A DNA stretch of 64,000 nt from Glaciecola sp. KUL10 (GTDB lineage Bacteria > Pseudomonadota > Gammaproteobacteria > Enterobacterales > Alteromonadaceae): the NCBI RefSeq assembly GCF_003203515.1, contig NZ_BGNG01000001.1, forward strand, positions 372,001 to 436,000, in the 5' to 3' direction. How positions within the stretch are numbered: the stretch's first letter is position 1; every line of letters starts with the position of its first letter. The translations under genes were made by a program, and so were the position numbers. Positions 9,797 to 19,200 of this stretch are shown piece after piece. The notes beneath the pieces are model-generated. The model ran no database searches. It was not told where the DNA came from and saw nothing but the letters and a program-made list of their open reading frames with translations.

Positions 9797-11068
9797 ATGA
9801 ATAACACAATTTTATTTATCGCTTATGTTTGGCCAGAGATAAAATCAACAGCGGCTAGCCAAAATATTATGAGTTACGCTCACGCTTTTAAACGCGCTGG
9901 TTATCGCGTTTGTTTTGCAAGTGCAGCACAAACTTCCGATCAAAGCGTTAATTTTGAACGTTTAGAAATCGAGAAAATCCAAATTAAGCTTAATTGCGAC
10001 AGCTTTGATGAAGTGATTAAAAACGTAAATCCGGATATTGTGTTATTTGATCGGTTTTTAACGGAAGAACAATACGCATGGCGAGTAGCTAAAACATTAC
10101 CCAATTGTTTACGCGTATTAGACTGTGAAGACCTCCATTGCCTAAGAGAGGCTCGTCGATTACTGCATAAGCAAAATAAAAAGAATCAACTATATGTATC
10201 TTTTCCAGATGCAAACATCCCTATCAATCTTAAAGAGCTGGATATTACTAAACGAGAAATAGCATCTATTTTTCGAAGTGATATTTCTATCGTTTTATCT
10301 GAGTTCGAAGAAAGTCTACTTAAGTCATCATTCAACGTTCCCGCATCATCTTTGCTCTATATCGGCTTTTTAGAGCGAAAACTCATTCCTAACACGCCTA
10401 GCTTTTCACAAAGACGAGACTTCGTGAGCATCGGAAGTTTTAAACATGAGCCAAATTGGGATGCAGTGTTGACGCTTAAAAACAACATTTGGCCGTTGAT
10501 AAAACAAAGATTAAGTAATGCTCAATGCCACATCTATGGCTCTTACCTACCTCCAAAAGCCAAATCATTAGAAAACAAAAACCAAGGCTTTTATGTCCAT
10601 GGATTCACACCAAATGCACATGAAACGCTATCAACCCACAAAGTACTTTTGGCACCGATTAACTTTGGTGCGGGTATCAAAGGGAAATTAATTGATGCAA
10701 TGCAAGTCTCTACCCCAAGTGTCACAACGCCAATTGGTACAGAGGGAATTGAAACAGATAGTTTAAAGTGGCCAGGCGCAAAAACTCAGAATTTTGCCGA
10801 ATTTGCAGACATTGCAGTGCAATTACACGAGTCTGAACGCGATTGGAATTCGAAATCACAGCGGTGCGCCCAACTACTAGAACGGAATTTTAATCATGAA
10901 AAACATATCGAACGATTACTAGAGAAAATTGAAGGTACTCAACACCTATTGCATGAACACCGTGCCACAAACTTTATTGGCAGTATGCTCATGCATCACA
11001 ATATGGCGAGCACTCAATATATGGGGCAATGGATAAGTGCCAAATCGAAGCTTAAGCAAGATCCTTAA
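9797..11068 (+). CDS. GT-B fold glycosyltransferase (GT4-like)
   Basis: A 423-residue cytoplasmic glycosyltransferase. The N-terminal half starts FIAYVWPEIKSTAASQN, the usual acceptor-side Rossmann start. The C-terminal half has FVSIGSFKHEPNWDAV, then VHGFT and LLAPINFGAGIKGKLIDAM. These are the nucleotide-sugar binding elements seen in GT4 enzymes annotated near surface-polysaccharide genes. No polysaccharide cluster surrounds it. Its last 17 bases overlap the convergent SufS-SufE gene. Donor and acceptor sugars are unknown. Confidence 0.85.
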   Translation: MNNTILFIAYVWPEIKSTAASQNIMSYAHAFKRAGYRVCFASAAQTSDQSVNFERLEIEKIQIKLNCDSFDEVIKNVNPDIVLFDRFLTEEQYAWRVAKTLPNCLRVLDCEDLHCLREARRLLHKQNKKNQLYVSFPDANIPINLKELDITKREIASIFRSDISIVLSEFEESLLKSSFNVPASSLLYIGFLERKLIPNTPSFSQRRDFVSIGSFKHEPNWDAVLTLKNNIWPLIKQRLSNAQCHIYGSYLPPKAKSLENKNQGFYVHGFTPNAHETLSTHKVLLAPINFGAGIKGKLIDAMQVSTPSVTTPIGTEGIETDSLKWPGAKTQNFAEFADIAVQLHESERDWNSKSQRCAQLLERNFNHEKHIERLLEKIEGTQHLLHEHRATNFIGSMLMHHNMASTQYMGQWISAKSKLKQDP

Positions 11069-12692
11069 TGCGCTTTATGGCATTACTGATGCCATCTTTT
11101 CTTCCTGAAGAAAAGTATTTTGCTAAACCCAAGCTATGTAAATAATCAAAGAAATCAAAGGTCAACAGGCTATCATTAGAAAGAGAGTCTGCTTTTTCGA
11201 AAAGAATAGCTAATATACCCTTGATTATTTTGCTTTTGGCCTGAGCTTGGTATAAACCATTCTTTCGTAAAATCCATACCTGTGTTTCACAGCCTAATAC
11301 TTCGGCATCTGCATTACAGCTATCAACGTCTAATATTGATAGTTGTTTACTTGCAAGCAGCAACTGACGATGTTTATTATCCCATGAGCTTGCTCTTAAG
11401 ACTTTAGTTGCCAGCGTCAATTCTCTTAAAGTGTAATCTACTAAGCTTGATTGATTTAGGTCTTGGTCAGTTGAAATTTTGTCATTGTTAAGCGCAATTG
11501 CATTGGCAAGTGCGCTTGAAAACTCATCTATATCAGCTTCATTATTGTAGCAACCTATCGATAGCCTGATGCAATTGTCAAGCCCCAAGCCCTTCATCAA
11601 TGGAATAGCGCAATGGGTGCCTACACGGCAAGCAATATTTTGCTGATAGAGAGCATTTGCTATATCAACAATTGAGTATGAGTCTACAATAAACGAAATA
11701 ATACCTATGGAGTTGTCGCGATTACCTAACACTTGTACGCCTTGAATTTGGCAGATTTTCGCTAATGCATATTCGTATAAGGCGCGTTCATGTTCAATTA
11801 TGTTTGCTATATGTTGTGCCAAAAACAAAACTGCAGGTTTAAATCCGATTATGGCGGCGATGTTTCCGGTCCCCGTTTCAAATTTTAATGGCGGCGGCTG
11901 CATGTCAAACGCTTCAAATGTGACGTCAGTAATCATTTCACCACCAAATTGGCTCGGATAAAGATTTTCAGCAAGAGAAAACCGACAATATAGTATTCCC
12001 AGCCCTGTTGGACCGTACATTTTATGTGAAGAAAAAACATAACAATCACAGCCAATTGCTTTTACATCGACGTGTAAGTGTGCGATGGCTTGCGTTCCGT
12101 CGATTATCGAAAGCGCCTTCATCCGTCTTGCTTTGATGCAGACCTTTTCAACTGGGTAGATGTTACCTAACAAGTTGGACACGTGAGCCATAGCAACAAT
12201 CGCAGTATCCTCATCTATTGCGTTGAGCAAATTATTTTCTTGCTCTTGTGTCCATGTGCCTTGCTCAGCTAACTTGATTACGCATAAGTTCAAATCATGG
12301 CGCTTACACAATTGCTGCCAAGGAAGCAAATTTGCATGATGCTCAGACTCAAGAATTACAAGCTTGGAGCCATTCAATTGAGATGCGCACAATCCGCTTG
12401 CCACTATATTTAGACTTTGCGTTGCGCCAGATGTAAATATAACTTCTGCGCTCGATTCAGCATTGATTAGGTCTGCAGTAAGTTGCCTAACCTCTTCGTA
12501 ATATCTTGATGCTCGATTTGCAAGCGGATAACTCGAACGGTTGACTGTTGCATATTCATTGCTATAAAACTCACAAGTTCGCTCAATAACAGTGCGCAGT
12601 TTTTGCGTTGTGGCAGCATTATCAAGATAAATGGGCCTTTCTAAATCAGAGTTTAAAGGAGACTTCTCAAAGTAAGGAAACTGTTCACGCAT
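11052..12692 (-). CDS. SufS/CsdA cysteine desulfurase fused to a SufE/CsdE domain
   Basis: A 546-residue fusion. Residues ~1-400 are a group II cysteine desulfurase: the substrate-side IYLDNAATT near residue 20, the PLP lysine in FSSHKMYG near residue 224 and the active-site Cys of RVGTHCAIP near residue 361. Residues ~425-546 are a SufE/CsdE sulfur acceptor, with its Cys in LGCETQVW near residue 468, then KSKIIKGILAILFEKA and a C-terminal SSGRKDGISNAIKRI. The enzyme would take sulfur from cysteine as a persulfide and pass it within one chain to the SufE Cys for Fe-S or other sulfur delivery. No sufBCD lies nearby. A lone gene of this kind resembles the CsdA-CsdE system more than a full suf operon. 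Confidence 0.88.
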   Translation of the reverse strand: MREQFPYFEKSPLNSDLERPIYLDNAATTQKLRTVIERTCEFYSNEYATVNRSSYPLANRASRYYEEVRQLTADLINAESSAEVIFTSGATQSLNIVASGLCASQLNGSKLVILESEHHANLLPWQQLCKRHDLNLCVIKLAEQGTWTQEQENNLLNAIDEDTAIVAMAHVSNLLGNIYPVEKVCIKARRMKALSIIDGTQAIAHLHVDVKAIGCDCYVFSSHKMYGPTGLGILYCRFSLAENLYPSQFGGEMITDVTFEAFDMQPPPLKFETGTGNIAAIIGFKPAVLFLAQHIANIIEHERALYEYALAKICQIQGVQVLGNRDNSIGIISFIVDSYSIVDIANALYQQNIACRVGTHCAIPLMKGLGLDNCIRLSIGCYNNEADIDEFSSALANAIALNNDKISTDQDLNQSSLVDYTLRELTLATKVLRASSWDNKHRQLLLASKQLSILDVDSCNADAEVLGCETQVWILRKNGLYQAQAKSKIIKGILAILFEKADSLSNDSLLTFDFFDYLHSLGLAKYFSSGRKDGISNAIKRIKDLA

Positions 12693-12798
12693 TAAAATAA
12701 AGTTGCCTAGCGATAAATAATGACGGAATCATATTCACTATTTAAGAAAAATACATCTTTCTTTTGGATTTGTGACTATAAAATAAATATACAAACTA

Positions 12799-12869
12799 AT
12801 CATTGCCAGTATGGTGGTTACAAAACAAACCGTTTACGATCACATTCGGACGAACCGCTTTGCAATGAT
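12799..12869 (+). promoter_or_regulatory. Possible structured leader of the ECF component gene
   Basis: An 8-bp perfect inverted repeat (ATCATTGC / GCAATGAT) encloses about 55 bases that contain further short complementary pairs (for example GGTT/AACC). It lies 27 bases before the probable ATG at 12897. The arrangement resembles the closing stem of a cis-acting RNA. I cannot match it to a named riboswitch. Confidence 0.3.
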
Positions 12870-12896
12870 CACCTAACTCTTTTAAGAAAATTATTA

Positions 12897-13541
12897 ATGA
12901 CAACTCTTCAAATTCTTGGTGTCACTTTTTATAGTCTTATTTTACTTCTCGTATTGAGAAATACTGCTTTTAGCACACTAGTAGCCGACAAGCACTTTCA
13001 GCATCGTTTGTTTGGCGCTTGCGCAATCATATTTATCTTGTGGGTGTTAAGAGTCGGAATTGTAGAGGGTTTATATGTGCATTTTTTGTGGTTAACTGCC
13101 CTATCCCTCATATTCGGCTTTCGCTGGGCAATCATTGGAGGCTCATTTGTTTTGCTCGGCGCAACAGCCGTAGGGTTTTACTCTGCAAATCAAATAGGCA
13201 TCAATGGATTGTTCGGTGTTGTTTTCCCCATATGCCTTAGCTATTTCATATTAAGTATTAGTTTTCACAAAATGAGTAAACATATCTTTGTTTATATTTT
13301 TATTTGCGCATTTTTAGCCGGCGGAGTTTGCATTGCACTTAAAATGGTTGCTCAAGGTGTTTATTACTATTTCGATATAGGCTATGAGTGGGACGATGTT
13401 TATAATAATTTTCTAAAAATCATCCCATTAGTCGTTTTTCCAGAGGCGTTATTCAACGGTATGATCATGACGCTGCTCATCATATATAAACCAAACTGGG
13501 TGTACACTTATCACGATAAGTTTTATTTGGATAAAAAGTAG
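12897..13541 (+). CDS. ECF-type transporter membrane component (CbiM-like)
   Basis: A membrane protein of ~214 residues with about six or seven hydrophobic segments. VEGLYVHFLWLTALSLIFG near the N-terminal third and the C-terminal VFPEALFNGMIMTLLIIYKP match the small energy-coupling-factor permease proteins (CbiM-like fold) found in Shewanella and Alteromonas. CbiM proteins carry Co or Ni ions, but this branch often stands without its ATPase and T-component, as here, so its substrate is unproven. The frame is open upstream to an ATG at 12720, but those 59 residues are polar, Cys- and His-rich and unlike the family, so I prefer the ATG at 12897. No good ribosome-binding site precedes either start. 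Confidence 0.7.
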   Translation: MTTLQILGVTFYSLILLLVLRNTAFSTLVADKHFQHRLFGACAIIFILWVLRVGIVEGLYVHFLWLTALSLIFGFRWAIIGGSFVLLGATAVGFYSANQIGINGLFGVVFPICLSYFILSISFHKMSKHIFVYIFICAFLAGGVCIALKMVAQGVYYYFDIGYEWDDVYNNFLKIIPLVVFPEALFNGMIMTLLIIYKPNWVYTYHDKFYLDKK

Positions 13542-13592
13542 CACCCGTTGTGGCGACTAGCAATTGATAACTCACGACTAGTTTGAGAACGA

Positions 13593-14159
13593 TTAACTTT
13601 TAGGTAAAAGAATATCCATAATATCGTTCAACTCAGACTTTCCTTCTCTGATTTCTGCTTCGCTTAAACCGGCCAACTCATGAGGAAACACTAACCATTC
13701 ATTACTCTGGTTAACAAAATAATCTGGGATAATATCTGTTTTATTATTGGCAGGTTTGTACCATGGCGTTGCTATGCGCATATCCTTCGGTGTGTTTAAG
13801 CGCATTAATTGCTTAATTTGCTTAACAAGCGCATCCACACTTCTTCCGGAATCGAATACATCATCAACAATCAGTAAACTGTCACCAGCATTTGCATTTT
13901 CTATCAGGTAGTGTAGCCCATGTACCTTAATCTCTTTTGATTGTTTGTTGATCCCATAATAAGAACTGGTGCGCACTGCAATGTGATCAGTTGGGGTATT
14001 TTTGTATTCAAAATACTCTTGAACCGCTATACCTATGGGCGCTCCGCCTCTCCAAATACCTATGATAAAGTCGGGTCTAAAGCCATCGTCATATACCTTA
14101 GCTGCAAGCCTAAATGAATCTTGCAGTAATGAACTCGAATTTATGTATACTTTACTCAC
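13593..14159 (-). CDS. Type I phosphoribosyltransferase (hypoxanthine/xanthine PRTase-like)
   Basis: A 188-residue phosphoribosyltransferase with the PRPP-binding signature LLIVDDVFDSGRSVD at residues ~94-108. An N-terminal FIIGIWRGGAPIG loop provides the usual pyrophosphate-contact region. This family joins a nucleobase to PRPP in purine salvage, and the sequence looks most like hypoxanthine/xanthine-guanine PRTases. It is followed upstream by the LolC/E-type permease gene on the same strand, 48 bases away. Nothing in the neighbourhood fixes the base used. Confidence 0.85.
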   Translation of the reverse strand: MSKVYINSSSLLQDSFRLAAKVYDDGFRPDFIIGIWRGGAPIGIAVQEYFEYKNTPTDHIAVRTSSYYGINKQSKEIKVHGLHYLIENANAGDSLLIVDDVFDSGRSVDALVKQIKQLMRLNTPKDMRIATPWYKPANNKTDIIPDYFVNQSNEWLVFPHELAGLSEAEIREGKSELNDIMDILLPKS

Positions 14160-14207
14160 AATGTCTTCCTACCTATGTGTTTTACATTTGACAGCGGAGT
14201 ATAGCGA

Positions 14208-15446
14208 TTATTGCTCTTGTAAGCTACGCGCAGGGTGAATCTTTGCTGCCTGACTCGCTGGATAGAGGGTAGCAAGTATGCACAAAACTAAGCTACCTAT
14301 TGATATCCAAACAATTTGAGCTGAGTTGACATCGATGGGAAGACCTTGACCATTTGGTCCAAAAGACAATGGGGAACCGATTAAGCTCAAAAACGGATTC
14401 AGTTGTGTTACTAATAAAGTGCCTATTACTAAGCCAAAAAAGATACCTTTGAGACCATTGAATAAGCCATTCAACAAAAAAATCAGCAATACGTTTGAAG
14501 CATTTAGTCCTTGAGTTTGAAGTATAGCAATATCAGCTGTTTTTTCACTGACGACCATTACTAGCGCTGATATGACATTAAAAGCGGCAACGGCAATCAC
14601 CAACATCAGCATCAAAGACATCATATTTTTTTCCATCTTGACCGCGTCAAATAGCTGTCCTTGTCTTTCGCGCCAAGTTTTGAAGTCGATATCCTTTTGC
14701 TTGAGAACATTGGTGACACCTTCGAACAAAAAAGCATCATACAAGTCTATTCGGGTGGCACTAACACTCTCTAGTGATTTTCTTGAAAGTTTTGCCAAGT
14801 CAGAAACGTGCATCAATAGTACTTTGTCATCCATCTCAGAGCCCACCTCAAATATGCCAGCTACCGTAACCAATCGCTGACTAGGGAGGCGACCAAAAGG
14901 GGAATAAGAGCTCGCTACTGTACTTATAACTCGCAAACGACCTCCTATTCTGACGTCCATTTGATTGGCTAGCACCCGACTAATAACGACGTTAAAGCTT
15001 CCTGCTTTCATATCAGTGTATGACCCTGCTAACATATTATTGGCAATAATTGAGGTGTCATGCAGTTTTTGGCTATCGACGCCTTGTACAAAAACACCCT
15101 TCAAATTACTTCGTGATTGAATGATTGCCTCTTGTTCAATAAAGCCTGTTACGTTTTGCACAATTGGCGCTTTTTCAAGTTCTTCAATCAATTTAGGATC
15201 GTCGATTTCTGCCACAATATGCGGAAGAATTCCTAATATTCTTTGCTTTAATTGACCTTCTAATCCATTCATTACTGATAAAACAGTTATCAAGGCAGCG
15301 ATTCCAAGACTTATACCGATCACCGAAAACGTATTAATAAACGCGACAAAACTATTTTTGGTGGACGTTTTTGAATATCTCAAGCCGATGAAAAAGGCTA
15401 TGTTAAGGGATTTAACGAATGAAGATTTCGGCATGGAAAAATACAT
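14208..15446 (-). CDS. LolC/LolE-type lipoprotein-releasing ABC permease
   Basis: A 412-residue inner-membrane permease of the FtsX/MacB class. A transmembrane segment near residues 35-60 (FSVIGISLGIAALITVLSVMNG) is followed by a periplasmic domain of ~200 residues and three C-terminal helices beginning MMSLMLMLVIAVAAFNVISALVM. LolC and LolE extract lipoproteins from the inner membrane with the ATPase LolD. There is no lolD or second permease here; only the linkage to PilZ and mfd, known from Vibrio and Shewanella, is kept. The start could be either ATG (residue 1 or 5); neither has a clear ribosome-binding site. Confidence 0.88.
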   Translation of the reverse strand: MYFSMPKSSFVKSLNIAFFIGLRYSKTSTKNSFVAFINTFSVIGISLGIAALITVLSVMNGLEGQLKQRILGILPHIVAEIDDPKLIEELEKAPIVQNVTGFIEQEAIIQSRSNLKGVFVQGVDSQKLHDTSIIANNMLAGSYTDMKAGSFNVVISRVLANQMDVRIGGRLRVISTVASSYSPFGRLPSQRLVTVAGIFEVGSEMDDKVLLMHVSDLAKLSRKSLESVSATRIDLYDAFLFEGVTNVLKQKDIDFKTWRERQGQLFDAVKMEKNMMSLMLMLVIAVAAFNVISALVMVVSEKTADIAILQTQGLNASNVLLIFLLNGLFNGLKGIFFGLVIGTLLVTQLNPFLSLIGSPLSFGPNGQGLPIDVNSAQIVWISIGSLVLCILATLYPASQAAKIHPARSLQEQ

Positions 15447-15583
15447 TAAGTACCATTTATTGAATGATCAGTATTTAATACTATATGGCACCAAAAAGCT
15501 ATCTGAAGGGCTCATTTTGGCTTATTAATTGCTTTATGAATTTATGCAAAGCCCTGCTAAATTATGACAATAGAGGATTTCGG

Positions 15584-16174
15584 TTGCAAAATTTCGAACA
15601 ACAAAAAGAACAATTTGATTCATTTTTTCTGATTAACTATCCCATCCCCGTTAATTTGATTCCAGCAACCGATGAACAGTCAAAACAAAGTCAAGAAGCC
15701 TTTGAAGAAACCATGCCGTATGCTTTCAAAATAGCCGCTGAATTGTCGGAGATCGAATCTCAAGCTTTGAAGCCTCTTCGCTCACTTGGTGATAAATTAA
15801 ATGATTTGGTTTCGTTCTTACAAATGCAATCGCGTAAGATTGACCTAATGATGTCCTACATTCTGCTCAATGAGGACGACCCCGAATTCAAAGCAACAGC
15901 AATTAAATTTGGAGGTGGAGGTTTGGTAGTTGAACATCCAAGACCCTTCGATATCGGCGATTCCTTTACTGTGAAGATCTTCCTAGAGAAAGAAGCAGCC
16001 GCTGTATACTGCCAAGCTCAAGTAATAGAAAGTGTTGCTAAAGATGATCTCTTTGAGGTCAGTTACGTGTATACTCATATTCGCGAGCAGGACCAAGAAT
16101 TATTAGTTCGCGCTAGCTTGCATTTACAAACCAACCAATTAAAAAAGAATAAACAAAAAAGAGACAATTTATAG
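15584..16174 (+). CDS. PilZ-like protein with degenerate c-di-GMP motifs
   Basis: A ~196-residue soluble protein of the PilZ type encoded just before mfd, as in Vibrio (PlzB-like position). The C-terminal beta-barrel domain covers the segment around KFGGGGLVVEHPRPFDIGD and the following strands. The usual c-di-GMP ligands RxxxR and D/NxSxxG are not intact: the loop reads KFGGGG, with no preceding arginine pair. Binding of c-di-GMP is therefore doubtful. I chose TTG at 15584 because AGAGG lies 7 bases upstream; the frame also offers ATGs at 15485 and 15536 without a ribosome-binding site. Confidence 0.75.
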   Translation: MQNFEQQKEQFDSFFLINYPIPVNLIPATDEQSKQSQEAFEETMPYAFKIAAELSEIESQALKPLRSLGDKLNDLVSFLQMQSRKIDLMMSYILLNEDDPEFKATAIKFGGGGLVVEHPRPFDIGDSFTVKIFLEKEAAAVYCQAQVIESVAKDDLFEVSYVYTHIREQDQELLVRASLHLQTNQLKKNKQKRDNL

Positions 16175-16213
16175 GCAACAAATTGCCTTTAGCGCTCTTT
16201 TTTCAAAAAAGAG
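16173..16213 (+). terminator. Possible weak terminator between the PilZ gene and mfd
   Basis: Two small stems follow the PilZ stop codon: AGGCAA/TTGCCT with a 4-base loop, then CTCTTTTTT/AAAAAAGAG. The second could simply be an A/T-rich spacer. If functional, it would reduce read-through into mfd. Confidence 0.35.
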
Positions 16214-16227
16214 ATTAGCTTATAAAG

Positions 16228-19200
16228 ATGTCGAGTTTATTTTCGCCCACGCTCCCAACCCTAAAAAGCGCATCCAAATCAAATATTGTCGATCATATTC
16301 ACTGGGGTCAATTACATGGAGCTAGTCAGGCATTAGCCATTTCACAAGCAGCTAAGTCACATCAAGGCCCTTTGATTTTGCTAACAGCAGATACGCCAAC
16401 TGCAATAAAGCTTGAAAAAGAACTCGACTATTTCCTAAGAGGTGATGATTTTAAAGTTCAGTTTTTCCCTGATTGGGAAACATTGCCTTATGACGGTTTT
16501 TCACCGCATCAAGATATCATCTCGCAACGACTAGAAACGCTTTATTTACTGACACAAAAAGAAGCAGGAATTTTTATAGTTCCTGTAAATACGCTGATGC
16601 AAAGACTCGCCCCAATTGAGTATGTGGGTCAACATTTGCTCTATCTGCGCGTTAACCAAACATTAGATGCTGATGACTTTAAAAGAAAGCTAGAAAAGTC
16701 TGGTTACCTTCATGTCAGTCAAGTCATGTCTCATAGTGAGTTTTCCGTCCGTGGCAGTATTATTGATTTATATCCAATGGGCAGCGAACATCCCTTCAGG
16801 ATAGACTTGTTTGACGATGAAATTGACAGTATTAGACTTTTTGAGCCCGAGACTCAACGAAGTGGGGATAAAGTCGAGGAAATACGATTGTTGCCCGCAC
16901 GCGAATTTCCCACTAATCAGGAGGCGCTATCAGCATTTCGACAACGCTATTTGGAGCGTTTTGATGGTGCAAACAACAGTGACCAAGAGTCAATTTTTTA
17001 TCAAGTCAGCAAAGGCACTATGCCCAGTGGGATTGAATATTATCTGCCACTATTCTTCGAACGAACCTCTTCGCTGTTTGACTATTTGAATGACAATACC
17101 TGTATCGTCATGCACGGTGACTTGCACACGGCAGCGCAAGCATTTGAAAAAGACTTAGCCAATCGCTATGAGCAATATCGATATAATTTAACTAGACCCC
17201 TACTGCGACCGAGTGAACTATTTTTAGAGACGGAAGAATTGTTTTCTAAGCTTAAAAAATGGCCGCGTATTAGTATTCACCCAAACATGGTCGACAATAA
17301 AGCAGGACGAATCAATTACGAATGCGATGAGCTCGTTACTATTGGTATCGATTTGAGTGCGACGAATCCATACCAAGCCATACAAGCTGAAGTAAAAAAA
17401 GCAAAAGAAAACAAACAAATCGTCATATTTTGTGCAGAATCTGCGGGTCGAAAAGAGAACCTAATCGATATTTTGCACAAGGCGAAAATATTACCACAAA
17501 ACATAGAAATATTTTCGGAGGTATTTTCTAATCAGTCGTTCAAAGGCGATATATTTATTAGCGTAGGCATGCTTGAAAACTCCTTCAAGTGTAACAGTAA
17601 AAATGGATTCTATTTTGTCACTGAAACCCAATTATTGGGTCATAAAATAAGTCGACGAAGACTAAAAGATAAACGCAAAGCGACAGATGAATCAGCCATT
17701 GTAAGAAATTTAGCAGAGTTACGAGAAGGCCAACCTGTGGTGCATCTTGATCATGGTGTAGGTAGATTTTTAGGGCTTACGACACTCGATGCAGGCGGGG
17801 TGACTACCGAATATCTGAGTATTGAATACGCAAAAGGCTCAAAGTTATACGTTCCAGTATCTTCCTTGCATCTGATTAGTCGTTATAGCGGTGGAGATCC
17901 CGACCATGCCCCCATGCATAATCTTGGAAATGACACATGGTCAAAAGCAAAGAAAAAGGCAGCTGAAAAAGTGCGCGATGTCGCGGCTCAATTGTTAGAT
18001 GTTTATGCGAAACGCGCCGCTAAACCGGGATATGCTTATAAGATAGACTGGCGAGATTACCAAGATTTTGAGAAGAGTTTTCCTTACGAAGAAACAGTTG
18101 ACCAGACAAGTGCGATCAACTCAGTGATACAGGATATGGGTAGCCCAAACGCAATGGATCGCTTAGTTTGCGGAGATGTTGGTTTCGGTAAAACAGAAGT
18201 TGCGATGAGGGCTGCCTATTTAGCTGCTTCACAGGGTAAGCAGGTTGCTATATTAGTACCGACTACTCTGTTGGCTCAACAACACTTTGAAACTTTCCAA
18301 AACCGATTTGCACAATACCCGTTCAAAATAGAGGTTATTTCTCGTTTTGGTAGTTCAAAAGACCAAAAACTGGTCATTGCTGACCTCGCATCAGGTCAAG
18401 CAGATATAGTAGTGGGAACACATAAACTTCTTCAAGATGACGTTAAGTTTAAAGATTTGGGCCTTGTAATAATTGATGAAGAACATAGATTCGGTGTAAG
18501 ACAAAAAGAAAAGTTTAAAGCCTTAAGGGCAGACGTAGATATTTTAACCTTAACGGCAACTCCTATCCCTCGGACCTTAAACATGGCCATGAGCGGAATG
18601 CGTGATTTATCTATAATAGCGACGCCGCCCGCGAAGCGATTGCCTATCAAAACATTTGTGCAAATGCGTCAAAAAGAGATCATTCGCGAAGCCATCATGC
18701 GAGAAATCCTGCGCGGTGGACAAGTTTATTTTCTGCATAATGAAGTTAAAACAATTGATAAAACGGCCAGAGAAATTGAAGAAATAGTGCCTGAAGCACG
18801 AATCGCGATTGGCCATGGTCAAATGCGAGAACGCGAACTCGAAAACGTCATGAACGACTTCTATCATCAGCGCTATAACGTGCTTGTATGCACCACTATT
18901 GTTGAGACTGGAATAGATGTACCAACGGCAAATACGATAATTATGGATAGAGCTGATCACCTAGGCTTAGCTCAACTTCATCAATTACGGGGACGTGTAG
19001 GACGCTCTCATCATCAGGCATATGCATATTTGCTCACCCCTCATCCCAGACGAATGACAAAAGATGCAAGTAAGCGACTTGAAGCGATTGCTTCTTTAGA
19101 AGATTTAGGTGCAGGATTTGCCTTAGCGACTCATGATTTAGAAATTAGGGGAGCAGGAGAATTACTGGGTGACGATCAATCTGGTCAAATCAATACCGTA

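Noticed and set aside
12720-12896. Upstream in-frame extension of the ECF-type component gene
   Set aside because: The 59 residues are polar and Cys/His-rich, unlike the family N-terminus, and the bases hold a possible RNA stem. The ATG at 12897 is a better start.
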